The position numbers and the translations under genes were made by a program. Positions 1 through 10,408 of a DNA stretch of 64,000 nucleotides are shown in pieces. Numbering within the stretch: position 1 is the stretch's first letter; each line of letters begins with the position of its first letter. Under the pieces are notes generated by a model, which worked only from the letters and a program-made list of their open reading frames with translations, did no database searches and had not been told where the DNA came from. The DNA comes from Buddleja alternifolia (Eukaryota > Streptophyta > Magnoliopsida > Lamiales > Scrophulariaceae): assembly GCA_019426215.1 (NCBI GenBank), contig CM033394.1, positions 38,686,423 through 38,750,422 of the forward strand. Reading direction: 5' to 3'.

Positions 1-381
1 AATATTAGCCGACAGAACAACCCATTTGCCCCTACATTTAATCCAGGATGGAGGAACCATCCAAATTTTATCTGGAGCACCAATTCCAATACATTGAGAC
101 CTCCACCCCCTAGATTTCATCAACCTCTGGAAAATAAATCTACTTTAGAAGAGATGATGGCTAAGTTTATAGTCAGTGCTAAGACAAGGATGGCAAATCA
201 GGATGCGAGTATTCAAAATTTAGAGACTCAGATGGGTCAACTTTCCAACCTTGTTTCAGCACGACAACAAGGAACGTTGCCCGGTGATACAGAGAAGAAC
301 CTAAAAGAAGTGAAGCCAATAACTCTTAAAGAAGGAAGGAAAGCAATTGGAGGATCCTCACTCAAGCACCCTTATGGATAA
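1..381 (+). pseudogene. gypsy gag, C-terminal part (broken)
   Basis: An open frame from base 1 to the stop at 381 encodes the end of a gag polyprotein. The stretch NPGWRNHPNF near the start is typical of Tat/Athila gag. It is followed by a proline-rich segment and a helical stretch with the sequence LETQMGQLSNLV. The family then runs on into the protease in one frame. Here the frame is lost around 331-350, where homology jumps from frame 1 to frame 2, which indicates a single-base indel. The N-terminus lies outside the window. Confidence 0.75.
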
Positions 382-1432
382 TAAGACACCGGTACTGAGT
401 CCAATAGATGGGCAGTCTAAGGATGATCACACCCAAGCTACTGTTACTGAGAGCACAAAAATCCACTCCTCATCCAACAAAGGTAAACGAGGTAAGCAAG
501 GTGAGTCTCCTTCTGAACCAATTGATTTGAACTCCCTTCCCTTCCCTCGTAAAGCTAAGCAAAGAGAGTTAAACATGCAATTTTCCAAGTTTATTGAAAT
601 GTTTAAAAATTTGCATATTAACATTCCATTTGCTGATGCGATAGCTCAGATGCCTAGTTATGCTAAGTTTTTGAAGGATATTCTGTCTAACAAGAGAAAA
701 TTAGAGGAGTTCGAGACGGTTAACCTTACCGAGGAATGCTCAGCAATCTTACAAAATAAGCTACCACCGAAGCTTAAGGATCCAGGGAGTTTTTCCATCC
801 CTTGTATTATTGGTAGTTGTAATTTTGATAAGGTGTTATGTGACCTAAGTGCTAGCATAAATCTAATGCCATATTCTGTATTTAAAAAGCTAGGCCAAGG
901 TGTAGTGAAACCTACTACTATGTGCCTCCAATTAGCTGATAGATCTATTAAGTACCTGAGAGGTATAGTGAAGGATGTGTTAGTTAAAGTTGATGAGTTC
1001 ATACTCCCAGCTAACTTCATAGTTCTTGATATGGAGGAAGACTATGAAGTTCCCCTTATCTTAGGTCGACCTTTCTTAGCTATTGGTAGAGCTTTAATTG
1101 ATGTACAAAAAGGGGAGCTCATTCTTAGAGTTAACGATGAGCAAGTGATATTTATTGTTTTTAGAGCTATGAAATATCCTTCTAATGATCAAACTTGTTT
1201 TCAAATAGATGCTTGTGACTCTTTGATTTTTGAGTATTTTCAGGATGAGACATCTGAAAACCTGAAGACCACCACGGAGTTAGAGAGTGAGAGCTTCAAG
1301 GAAGTAGTTATGAGCCTGCGGCTAATCTATATTCTAAGAAAACCCATTGGCCAAATTTTGAGCTTTTTGAAAGGAAACCATTACTACATCCAGAGCCCTC
1401 AATGGATGAGCAACTACCTGAATGAGAGATGA
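347..1432 (+). pseudogene. gypsy aspartic protease (retropepsin) region
   Basis: Continues the gag-pro polyprotein in frame 2. Residues ~1-100 are a charged linker. The retropepsin domain lies at about 155-275. Its active site reads CDLSASINLMP, where the family has CDLGASINLMP, so the catalytic Asp is kept but the Gly is Ser. The flap/C-terminal motif ILGRPFLAIGRALIDV is intact. The frame stops at 1432, before any reverse transcriptase. The Gly-to-Ser change, the upstream frameshift and the missing pol mark it as non-functional. Confidence 0.78.
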
Positions 1433-3226
1433 AAAAACTTTTGTGGAACTGGAAAAAACATAAAAGTTATTTGGGGTTGAGCACCAACCAACATGCAGAC
1501 ATCATTGCTCTTCGTAATCCACCATGAGCATTGAAAAGAAAGTCAAGCTAATGAATTTAAACAAGAGCTTCTTGGGAGGCAACCCAAGCTTTTAGTTTTT
1601 AGTTTCGTTGCTTTGTTTTTCCTTAGATGCTAGGTTGCTTTGTTCTTTCATTTAATTTGTTTGAGTTGAGATGGTTTTATTCCTTAGTTCGTATCGTCCT
1701 TGATGATCTGTCTATTTTCTTCCTTCCATAGGTCACTGCTAAGTTTGGAGGTTGTTTAATGTGGCATTGAGGATCCTGACTATACCTCCCTTCTCTCCAC
1801 TTAACCATTCCGGGAAGTTTCGTCACCCCTTTTGTTCTTGTCTTTATCAGTGCACAATGGGGACCATGTGCTAAATTAGTTTGGGGGTGGGATCCATGTT
1901 ATATATGTCCTATTTGATTTTTTGTGCTCAATTTTTTTTCGATTTATGCACACCTTTGCAAGTAGGACGCTATTGAATTTGTTTCATGAATGATTGCATT
2001 TTTACTTAGAGCTTAAATTCTTTGCTGCCTCTAATATATCTAAGTCGAAATCCCTTGTTAGTGATCAACATGTTTTTATTTTGTGTATTGATGACTTGGT
2101 TATGTGAATTTTTGAGGACTTAAGATATTGAAACTTTAATGTTATTAATCTTGAGGGATGTACTGATATGGCAAAGCCACGAGATGATTTAGGCCATCTT
2201 TCATGTTTCTTAAGCCTTAACGTTAGCCTGCACTATAATACATAATCTCTAGACCTTATGTTGAGCTTAATTGATAAGAATGGAGTGTGCTAAGCATACT
2301 AAAACCACCATTCACTTTTCTTTCATAAACCACATCAACCACCCTCTAACCTAAAAGAAAAACAATGTATATTACCCAATTAAGAGAGCTTAGAACTTTG
2401 TGTCTTTTGGCTTTTGTGTGGGAATGCAATTTGTTAGGGATTTAATGTGCAAAAGAGTTAGTGGTGGTGTTTATGTTGTTACATGTGGAGGAAATTGAGG
2501 TTTAGAATATTTTGTAGTGTTAGAGTGGTAACAATGAGTTTATTAAACAAATGAAAAGTTGGCTAAATAGTCGAGAAGGAAAAAAAAAGGGAAAAACATA
2601 AATGTGAAAAAAAAGACAAAAAAATGAAAAAGGATAAGAAAAAAAAAGAGTTCTCAACTAGGCTATGATTATGTGTCAATGCTAATCGAATGGTTTTGGA
2701 ATTGTAGTACAACCCAAGAGAAAAAGAGATAAGTTTTGGGGTTGTGAGTTTGAAAAAGAGAAATAAATGAGATTTTGAGTATTTGTTTTAGATTGAGGAG
2801 TGAATATAGCTTGATGACATTAAGTTTTAGGCTCTCTTAATTTTAGCCACTTTATCCTTATTATCCCGTCCAAGCCATTACCGAGCCCTACGTTACAAGC
2901 CGAAAAGACCTTTTGATCGTGGTCATTGCATATTGTGCATTCGGATAGATTAGTGATTTTGAATTTAATCGATGTCTTTATGGTCCAATTCATTTGCATA
3001 ATCTTGTCTAATGTGGAGTCTTGACATGGAAAACGACTTGGGAGTTCATGACTTAGGGGTAGTATTGAAAATTTATCGAGGTTGGCAAATTCTTAATGAT
3101 CTAGTATTGTGTGATTCTTCAAGATCTCATTCTATGGTGAAATACTTTATCTTTATGTGTGTTAAGTTGAAATTTTTTGAGTTGATGAGTGTTCTTCACT
3201 TATTGATCGAGGACGATCAAAGATTA
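1433..3226 (+). other. Non-coding 3' part of the gypsy element
   Basis: No frame of substance. The stretch holds the conserved post-ORF motif (1542-1588), a polypurine-like run with TTTGGGGGTGGGATCC at about 1882, and A-rich sequence at 2575-2660. Length and position fit the long untranslated region before the 3' LTR in Tat elements. Confidence 0.55.
1542..1588 (+). other. Conserved post-ORF motif with hairpin
   Basis: GTCAAGCTAATGA followed ~16 bp later by CTTGGGAGGCAACCCAAG, which can fold as a 6-bp stem (CTTGGG/CCCAAG) with an AGGCAA loop. The same two blocks with the same spacing occur on the minus strand at 35853-35899 in a different Tat-like element, again downstream of its last ORF. 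Confidence 0.7.
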
Positions 3227-3238
3227 GTTTGGGGGTAG
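3227..3238 (+). other. Polypurine tract of the gypsy element
   Basis: GTTTGGGGGTAG immediately precedes a sequence beginning TTGAGAAGTTC that can be read as an LTR start (TGAG...). This is the expected plus-strand primer position. Confidence 0.55.
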
Positions 3239-3239
3239 T

Positions 3240-3856
3240 TGAGAAGTTCATAATTTCATTACTTTTTATGCCCGTATTTACCAAATCTCGAGTATATTTC
3301 AATCCATTTTGTCCTATATATTTCATATAATTACATATATTTTGTGTTGTAGGGAACAAATGGTGATCTAAGTGAAAAAGAATAAAAAACAAAATCAAAA
3401 AGAAAAAAAAAGAAAAAGAAAAGCTGTCAAAGTGGCGCCACAGCTCTAGTTTCGGCGCCACGGCGCCACCCATGCAGAAGCTATTTTGTACATGGCGTCC
3501 CAGTGCCAGATTTGGGGCCACAACACCATGGACGCGGATTGATTCTTTAAAACACAGATTTTAGGTCAAATCTTGGGGACTTCTCACTTTTTACAACTCT
3601 AAACACTTTAGAAAAAGATCCTTTGAAGAAAGGAGGCTTTTGGGAGAAAAAAATACACGGAAAGATCGAAGATTCACCTACATTAAGACGGATTCAAGAT
3701 CTACACCAACAAACATATGGTTTCTTTGGGTGTTTTATGTTTTCTTTTAGATTGGATTAAAAACTATGTCTTTAGGAATTTGTTTGCATTCTTTTAAATT
3801 TGTATTTATGAGCTAAACTTTTATTGACCGAGGCCATGTGAAGGCCGAATTTATGC
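3240..3856 (+). repeat. Truncated 3' LTR of the gypsy element
   Basis: Starts TGAGAAGTTC after the polypurine tract. It contains clustered GGCGCC words at 3433-3530 and the string GGCCATGTGAAGGCC near 3829. Both are also present in the Tat-like LTRs at 32502, 37122 and (diverged) 53769, which places it in that LTR group. The far end is missing. Confidence 0.6.
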
Positions 3857-4148
3857 TTGTTATGTTTGATCCTCATCCTCTTCTTAGTCTCATCCAAAAC
3901 GGTCTCTCCTCTCCTTCTTTTCCCTAGGCGCGACCCCCTCTGGGTTTCTCGATTCCAGTATCTTCTCCTTTCACTTCTTCCTCATCCCCAACCTCCGCTG
4001 CTTCGGCGCTTCCCCCCCCATCCTCTTCCTCTCTCCACTCACCAAATGGCTATTCGTTCCAAATCCGACATCACTAAACCTCGTCAACTCTTTAATCTGT
4101 CTATTTTTTTCTTCTGCTCTCTCTCCTATTCCTTGCTCCTAGGCTCAA

Positions 4149-5678
4149 GCTCTTCGTGACCCTCAGTGGCAGTCTTCTATGGAAGCTGAACTCTCTTCTC
4201 TCTACTCTAATCAAACTTGGGATCTTGTCCCTTGCTCTCCGAATGTAAATATTTTTTGTTCCAAGTGGATCTTTCGCCATAAATTTTGCTCCGACGACAC
4301 TCTTGAATGATACAAAGCTCGTCTCATTGCTAAAGGCTTTACTCAACAATTAGGCATTAATTACAAAGACACCTTCAGTCCCGTTGTTAAACCTGCTACT
4401 ATTCGCACTGTCCTTAGCCTCGCTCTCTCTCGTTCCTGGCCTCTCCATCAGTTTGATGTAAAAAATGCCTTTCTTAATGGTCCTCTTTCTAAAAAAGTTT
4501 ATATAAAACAGCCTCCTAACTACTCTCATCCCTACTTCCCTAATCATGTCTGTCTTCTAAAGAAAGCTCTCTATGGTCTAAAGCAAGCTCCTTGTGCATG
4601 GTATCATTGCTTTGCCACCTACCTCTCATCTCTCGGTTTTGTCAGCAGTCGTGCTGATTCTTCTTTTTTCATCTATCATAATGGTCCTTCCACTGCTTAT
4701 CTTTTGTTATACGTTGATGATATTGTCCTCACTGCTTCCTCGTCTTCCCTTTTTTCTCAGCTTACTTCTCTTCTCTCTTCTGAGTTCGCCATGACTGACT
4801 TAGGTCTTCTCCATTATTTTCGTGGTATTTCTATTTCTCGTTCTGCCTCTGGTCTTTTCTTATCTCAAGAAAAATTTGCTCATGAAATTCTTGAACGAGC
4901 CAATATGTCTACCTGCAACCCCACCTCTACGCCTACTGACACCTTATCCAAACTCTCCGCTACTTCCTCTACTCCATTTTCTAACCCTACTCTCTATCGC
5001 AGTCTCGCTGGTACTCTTCAGTATCTCACTTTCACTCGTCTTGATATTTCTTTTGTCGTTCAGCAACTTTGTCTGTTTATGCACGATCCCCGTGAGCATC
5101 ATATACATGCACTGAAACGTGTCCTTCATTATCTTCGTGGCACTCTCTCCCACGGTCTTTCTCTTTCTCCATCTGCTACTTCTCAACTCATCTCCTATTC
5201 TGATGATGACTGGGCCGGCTGCCCTACTACCCGTCGCTCTACCTCTGGCTACTGTGTCTTTCTTGGTGACAATCTTATCTCTTGGTCTTCTAAGCGTCAA
5301 CCTGTTGTTTCTTGCTCTAGTGCCGAAGCCGAATACCGTGGTGTTGCCAATGCTGTTACAGAAACCGCTTGGCTTCATAATCTTCTTCTCGAGCTTCATT
5401 GTCCTCTTCGCAAAGCTTCTATTGTTTACTGTGACAACATTAGTTTTGTTTATCTTTCTTCTAATCCCGTACAACACCAATGTACAAAACATGTTGAATT
5501 GGATTTACACTTTGTGCATGAAAAGGTTGTTGTAGGTGAAGTTCGTGTATTGCATGTCCCCTCTGCTCATCAGTTCGCTGACATCTTCACCAAAGGGCTT
5601 CCATATGCTCATTTTAGTGCTTTCCATTCCAGTCTCAATGTTCAGTCTCCTGCCGTTACAACTGCAGGGGAGTGTTAG
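4149..5678 (+). pseudogene. copia reverse transcriptase-RNase H
   Basis: Frame 0 encodes the RT fingers/palm ([11 protein letters not shown], then ALYGLKQAP), the catalytic LYVDDIVLT motif near 4705-4730, and a copia RNase H with [20 protein letters not shown] and SSAEAEYRG. It ends a few bases inside the LTR, as is usual for copia pol. One in-frame TGA near 4308 replaces an expected Arg (CGA to TGA). Upstream, at 4000-4149, the linker motif MAIRSKSDITKPR is in frame 2, so a frameshift separates the two. Otherwise well preserved; an inactive copy. Confidence 0.88.
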
Positions 5679-5780
5679 AATAATACTAATTGTTTAGGAG
5701 TCTTTATTATTTCCTTATGTCTCTTGCATTGTATTTTATATAATCTCTTCCATTATCATTAATAAAGTCAACGGGAGTTC
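5673..5780 (+). repeat. copia 3' LTR, 5' part
   Basis: Begins TGTTAGAATAATAC directly after a short purine tract (CAGGGGAG) and carries a TATA-like TTTATATAATC near 5735. The right border is not clear, because MLP-like sequence starts by about 5790, so the LTR is probably truncated. Confidence 0.6.
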
Positions 5781-5815
5781 ACCTTAACAAGAATTTGGGG
5801 AAACTCCATCAAACA

Positions 5816-6090
5816 TATGAAGTGGACATTTGCAGACAGTGGTGCTCATTTTTTTTATGACACCAACACAAACATCCATGAGTAGCATGGGTTAGGCACA
5901 TCTTCATTCTTCTTCTCGTACTCTAAGGTCCATGTTACCAGGTTATCTTCCCCATTCTTGTCGACATTGATAATAAATTTAAACGTCTTGTACACCTTCG
6001 TAAGATCTCCTTCAAATTCCTTGTATGTGAGTGATTTCTTTTTCTCTTCTTTGGATTGAATAAACTCTTTTGAAACGTTCTTTTCTCCAT
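5816..6090 (-). pseudogene. MLP-like (Bet v 1 family) exon-2 pseudogene
   Basis: Minus-strand copy of exon 2 of the complete MLP-like gene at 10409-12806. The splice acceptor (AG next to 6090) and the first two thirds of the exon are conserved, including TFKFIINVDKNGEDNLVTW and the following LEYEK. Against the intact copy it has two single-base deletions near the C-terminus, which give an early stop. No exon 1 is visible to the right. Most likely the remnant of a tandem duplication. Confidence 0.8.
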
Positions 6091-7334
6091 CTATATATCA
6101 TATCTCATCCGAATTTCATTTCAGTTGTGTCAAAGTTCATCATCATGATAAAATATAAGAAGGCATGGGAACAAGTTAAGCTTAATTAGGGGTAAATTGT
6201 ATTTTTGGTGCCGTAAACGTACCCTTGTACATTTCTGGTCCCGAGCTATACAAAATTCTCACACTGCATCCCATAAGTCGATAAAAATCTCACATTTGGT
6301 CCCACGACCAGTTGTCATAAAAAAACTTATGATTCTGTTAGTCTGAGGCCAATGGACTATTATTATTATTATGAACGATTATGGATCAAGTTTAATTTTC
6401 TCACACTCAAGTAAGTAGGTCTGTCAATGGGTGGGTCTTATCTAGACGCAAACCCAAAGTTTTGGATTTAGACCTAGACCCAAAGACTTAGCGATTGTCC
6501 GACTTTTCAAAAGTAATTACAACCAACTGTTTGACTTAACGAAGATACCTGAAAAGGGCCAAAGGTAATTAAGTTAGTTATAATCAATGGAGTCATCGTC
6601 AAAACACAGAGAAATATACCTCGGTTTTCAACAGGATTACAACCCCGATTGGATTGTATGCTATTTTCCATTTTCTTTAGAAAAAGTAAGAGAATTTATT
6701 TTTAAAAGAGTAAAAATATGATGGAGGAAGTGTGTTTGGATGAATTTTTATAATAGAATAAAGTGTAATTATTAGGTGTGATGTGATATGTTTTTTTGTA
6801 AGAAAAAATATTTTTTTGTGGGAATTGGTACGTATGGATGAGTTTTTATTTAAAAAAAATTAACAAAATTAAGTTAAACTCATCGATTAAAACATCAAAA
6901 AATACGCAAAGTGGATTTTATTTCGTAGTGGTGTTATTAGGAATCAAGAAATGTGATTATTTTGATCACTATGATAATATATTGGCGAATAAATTTCTTT
7001 TAGTTGATGGGTGAACTGACTAATCATTAATTGTAACAAAGTTCACTTTCCTGAGATAAATCTGAGAGATATGCCACTTAAATCCATTTTTAAAAAAAAA
7101 TCGAGATTTTTTTAGAAAAATTGAGTATAACATTTCTTTGAAATAGTTTTTAGAGATATCAAACAAATGTAATTTTGATAAAACAAAATCTTTGAAAAAT
7201 CAAAAAATAGAATATGGCATGCCATCCAATTGTGGCCTACATGTTTTGTACCAAAAAAGCTACCTCTCTTTAACATAGATCCAATTACTGAACAAAATTC
7301 ACCAACACAAAGACTACCAGTGTTTACCATGCAA
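6091..7334. other. Non-coding, with duplicated MLP flank blocks
   Basis: No gene seen. Two stretches, about 6505-6660 and 7235-7334, are diverged copies of 9950-10095 and 10095-10210 (the 3' flank of the MLP gene). In the left copy they are separated by ~570 bp of AT-rich sequence that is absent on the right. 6190-6350 has the look of a short inverted-repeat element end but no partner was found. Confidence 0.55.
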
Positions 7335-7674
7335 TAGGGGTTTAAACGAGCTGAGTCGAGCCAAATAAGAGATGTTGTTCAAGTTTGTTTGAAATACAAT
7401 CGACTTTCAAAGTTCGTGTTTGAGCTTATTTGATGATTAATCGCGCAGAGTTCAAACGAGCTTTAATCGAGCCGAACACGAGTCGAACTCGAGTAGTTTA
7501 ATTTTTTGTACATATTTTTATTACTTTTTATTAATGGAGTCGAGTTTCAAAACTTATCAAATATAAAAAGTTGTTCAAGGTTGGTTTGATATGTTAACGA
7601 ACTGAGCTCAAAAGAGCTTTTAGCGATCAAAATGGAGTTAAGTATCGAGTAGTGTAATTCGTTTTTCAACCCTA
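7335..7674. mobile_element. hAT-like MITE, 340 bp
   Basis: Starts TAGGGGTTTAAACGA and ends TCGTTTTTCAACCCTA, imperfect terminal inverted repeats of the plant hAT type. The internal sequence is rich in GAGCC/GAACTCGAG words. It is flanked by CATGCAA on both sides (8-bp duplication with one mismatch). The duplicated flank near 10190 lacks the insert, which independently confirms the insertion. Confidence 0.8.
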
Positions 7675-8301
7675 CATGCAATTGTCAAGAGAAGAAGAGA
7701 ATAAGAATGGATGAAAAAATTTCGTCTATAATGTGGAATTTTGACAGACGAAAAAAGTTGAGGCGGTGGCGAGAATGCTACATAAGAAATTAGGAATGTA
7801 GGTTATTCATTTATTCTATCTTTATTTTTATTTTAATTCCAGGGGAGGGGATACCCTACATATCTAGCCCGACAAACCCGGGTTAATAGTTATAATCTTG
7901 AGCCATAAAGACTCTATCTAGCTCTATTTAGGAAAATTTTAGTCCAGACCCGGTTTGGCCGCACCCACGTGTATTTTACAAGGAGAATGTATTACATTTG
8001 CTATATAATTGGTAAGTTAATCTAAAAAATACACATAGATTTGATCGAGTCAGGAGCGGACTAGAATTTCCATTGAAGACTTTGTCTTTTTCTTCTAATT
8101 ACTTTCGACATGGGCCACAATGAAACATTTTTATAAAATAGCTCTAACTCTCAATTGGGCAAAGGCCCATGAAACATTTTTGACATGATTTGCATTAATT
8201 TTTCAATGAAAAATACTAAAGCTAAACTTTTAAATAACTTAAATTATATATTGTGAACTAAGCGCTCTAATTTTGTCAACTATTATACTCTAATCTAACG
8301 G

Positions 8302-8353
<52 letters not shown>

Positions 8354-9540
8354 CATGTCGGTGCCGTGTAGTGTCCTACAAATTTTAAATTATTGTATCG
8401 CGGTGTTGTGTCTGTTTCCGTGCATCATAGCCCGTAACCCAACAAACATGTGTCTACATTCTAATTGTCGTTTATTATTGTTCTCGAAGTTCAATACTGC
8501 TACCTGGCTGGGTCTTGTCCCAGGGAAGTGGAGACACGAATCGTAAGTAAGTGATGGCCAACATGTGCAAGTGCAGGGTTATTCATGTACACACGAGCAT
8601 TGTCTTCGTAATGCATGATTTATGCAATAATGACCGCATGAGAATTTTTTTTGCTTTAGCATTCATCTGTATGACTTTTCTCTTTTTTTTATATCGACGT
8701 CACTCCTTCTTTTCCTTTGGAACATCACGTCCTTCCAGTTTTTTCATTGGAACGGATGACTCTTCTTCAACAATACACCATAGATTATAGTCGAGAGAAA
8801 CAAAGTATTCTTCCATTCAATTTTTTCAAGTTTAATAACTCGTGTTGTTGAAAAGCGGCGAGAGAGAATGAGATTGTACCTCTGCATATACATCAATGGT
8901 GGAAGCGGCCACGAGGATCTTTGATGCGGACGGTTAAACCCTAGAAGTGAGCAACATGTCTTTGATGCCAAGTGTAACTCAATATATGCCTGGGGTTTGA
9001 ATTTGGTTATTTAAGAATGTAATAGACTGTACAATGAAATTAAGAAGTGTCAAAGGATATAATTGAAAAATAGTTGGTTTTGAATACGACTGGAACTAAA
9101 GGGTCAAAATCTAGAACGAATTAGTTCGATAATGTGGTGATTCTCTGTAATTCAGCACTTAGCTATTTTACTAAACTAGAAGGTTGCTCCGCACTTAGCA
9201 ACTTTGATGGGAATTATTGAGAGACTAAATTCAATAGATTCAACTAATCACTCGAGTTCGCCACTCAGAATCTCAAGCACTCTCTGGCACGACTTCTTTC
9301 TTTCAGTGGAATGAAATGAAAAAAAATAAATACCTATGAACATATCAACACAAGAACAATTATAATTAATAAAATGTGGAAGATTGATTAAGAATTCGTG
9401 CTTCTTCTGAAGACGAAAAGGGCATATAAATATGTTTGGAGGAGATGAAGAAATAAGGTTAAGACATAAACAATTCCTTTCATAAAAAGACAAACAATAA
9501 CTTAACCCACGAAGACGATATAGAAAAGAAAACATGATCT
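7675..9540. other. Intergenic, nothing recognised
   Basis: AT-rich, with short frames only. Contains a (TA)n tract at about 8308-8350. Nothing in the 8355-8970 frames resembles a known protein. Confidence 0.5.
8308..8350. repeat. (TA)n microsatellite
   Basis: About 20 uninterrupted TA units. Confidence 0.95.
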
Positions 9541-9756
9541 GTAGGAAGATTAGGAAGATCCCTAGACTTGGCAACAAAGCAGCTCACATTAATCTTGCTA
9601 AATGGGGCTTTGCCAATAATTCTTTAGGGTGTATTCCCCCTTCCCTTTTACCTGCTGTTTGTATTTGTGACAATTCTGTTATTTCTGCTGATGTACCAAA
9701 CTCTTTGAGTTCTCTATTTGCTAATTGAAAGTTTGTTTATCAAAAAAAAAAAAAAA
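9541..9756 (+). mobile_element. 5'-truncated LINE tail (RNase H end + poly-A)
   Basis: A 216-bp insertion with the last ~60 codons of a plant L1-type LINE RNase H-like domain (GNKAAHINLAKWGF is the diagnostic stretch), a stop, then a 15-A tail. Flanking copies of ATGATCT at 9534-9540 and 9757-9763 are the target-site duplication. Severe 5' truncation is usual for L1 retrotransposition. Confidence 0.88.
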
Positions 9757-9763
9757 ATGATCT

Positions 9764-10408
9764 CGACCAATATAGAAGAGAAAACATGATATCGACCGAA
9801 GTAGTTAGATATGAGATTAATTTATGGTGCATTTTTATAGCAAAAAGATATAGACATAGAAGTAAAAAAGGAGGGCGCGCGGATACGATACGCTACTTCT
9901 CTTAAATAAATTCCGGAGATGCATACATCTATGAGGTGGACTTCAATAATTTCCAAACGTAATTACAACTGATTGTCAGAATTTATCGAAGACACTTAGC
10001 TTGCAAAGAGAAAAAAAGATAAGTTAGTGATAATCAAGGGACTTAGTCATTGTCAAAACGTAGAGTAGACCTCAATTTTCAACAAGATTACATTTTTTTT
10101 ACCAAAAAAGTTACCTCTCTTCACCGATTTAGATCCAATTACTAACCAATATATTCACCAACGCAAAGACTACCAGTATTCACCAATGCAACTGTCAATA
10201 TTTACCAGATTTAGTTCTCTAGTTAATTTGAAATAAAATGCACATATGCAAAATATAAATAGAAGACCTACCATTAATAGAATAAATCACAAGCAACTTT
10301 TCGCGCACAATTTATTCATCATATGTATATTTTTTTAATCGTACACATCGCTTATTAATCACAAGTACATAAATTTAGTAAAGGATTTGAGAAACTTCAT
10401 CAAACATC
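9764..10408. other. 3' flank of the MLP-like gene
   Basis: Non-coding. 9950-10210 is the partner of the duplicated blocks at 6505-7334. No terminator-like or other element was recognised. Confidence 0.5.

Larger units (their letters stand above)
1..3856 (+). mobile_element. Tat/Athila-like Ty3/gypsy fragment
   Basis: Plus-strand remnant of a Tat-clade gypsy element that enters from the left edge. It keeps the C-terminal part of gag, the retropepsin, a long non-coding stretch, a polypurine tract near 3227-3238 and the first ~600 bp of a 3' LTR. Reverse transcriptase, RNase H and integrase are missing after the stop at 1432, so it is deleted or a non-autonomous derivative. The right end is cut at about 3857, where copia sequence begins without a visible target duplication. 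Confidence 0.8.
3857..5780 (+). mobile_element. 5'-truncated Ty1/copia element
   Basis: The 3' half of a copia element: end of the integrase linker, reverse transcriptase, RNase H and the start of the 3' LTR at 5673. Gag, protease and integrase are absent. The sequence style is close to the Ale/Retrofit-type plant copia group, a low-confidence lineage call. It abuts the broken gypsy LTR on the left and MLP-like sequence on the right. Confidence 0.8.

Noticed and set aside
8355..8971. Three short frames of 63-79 codons
   Set aside because: No recognisable motif, no partner exon and no similarity to the duplicated MLP locus.
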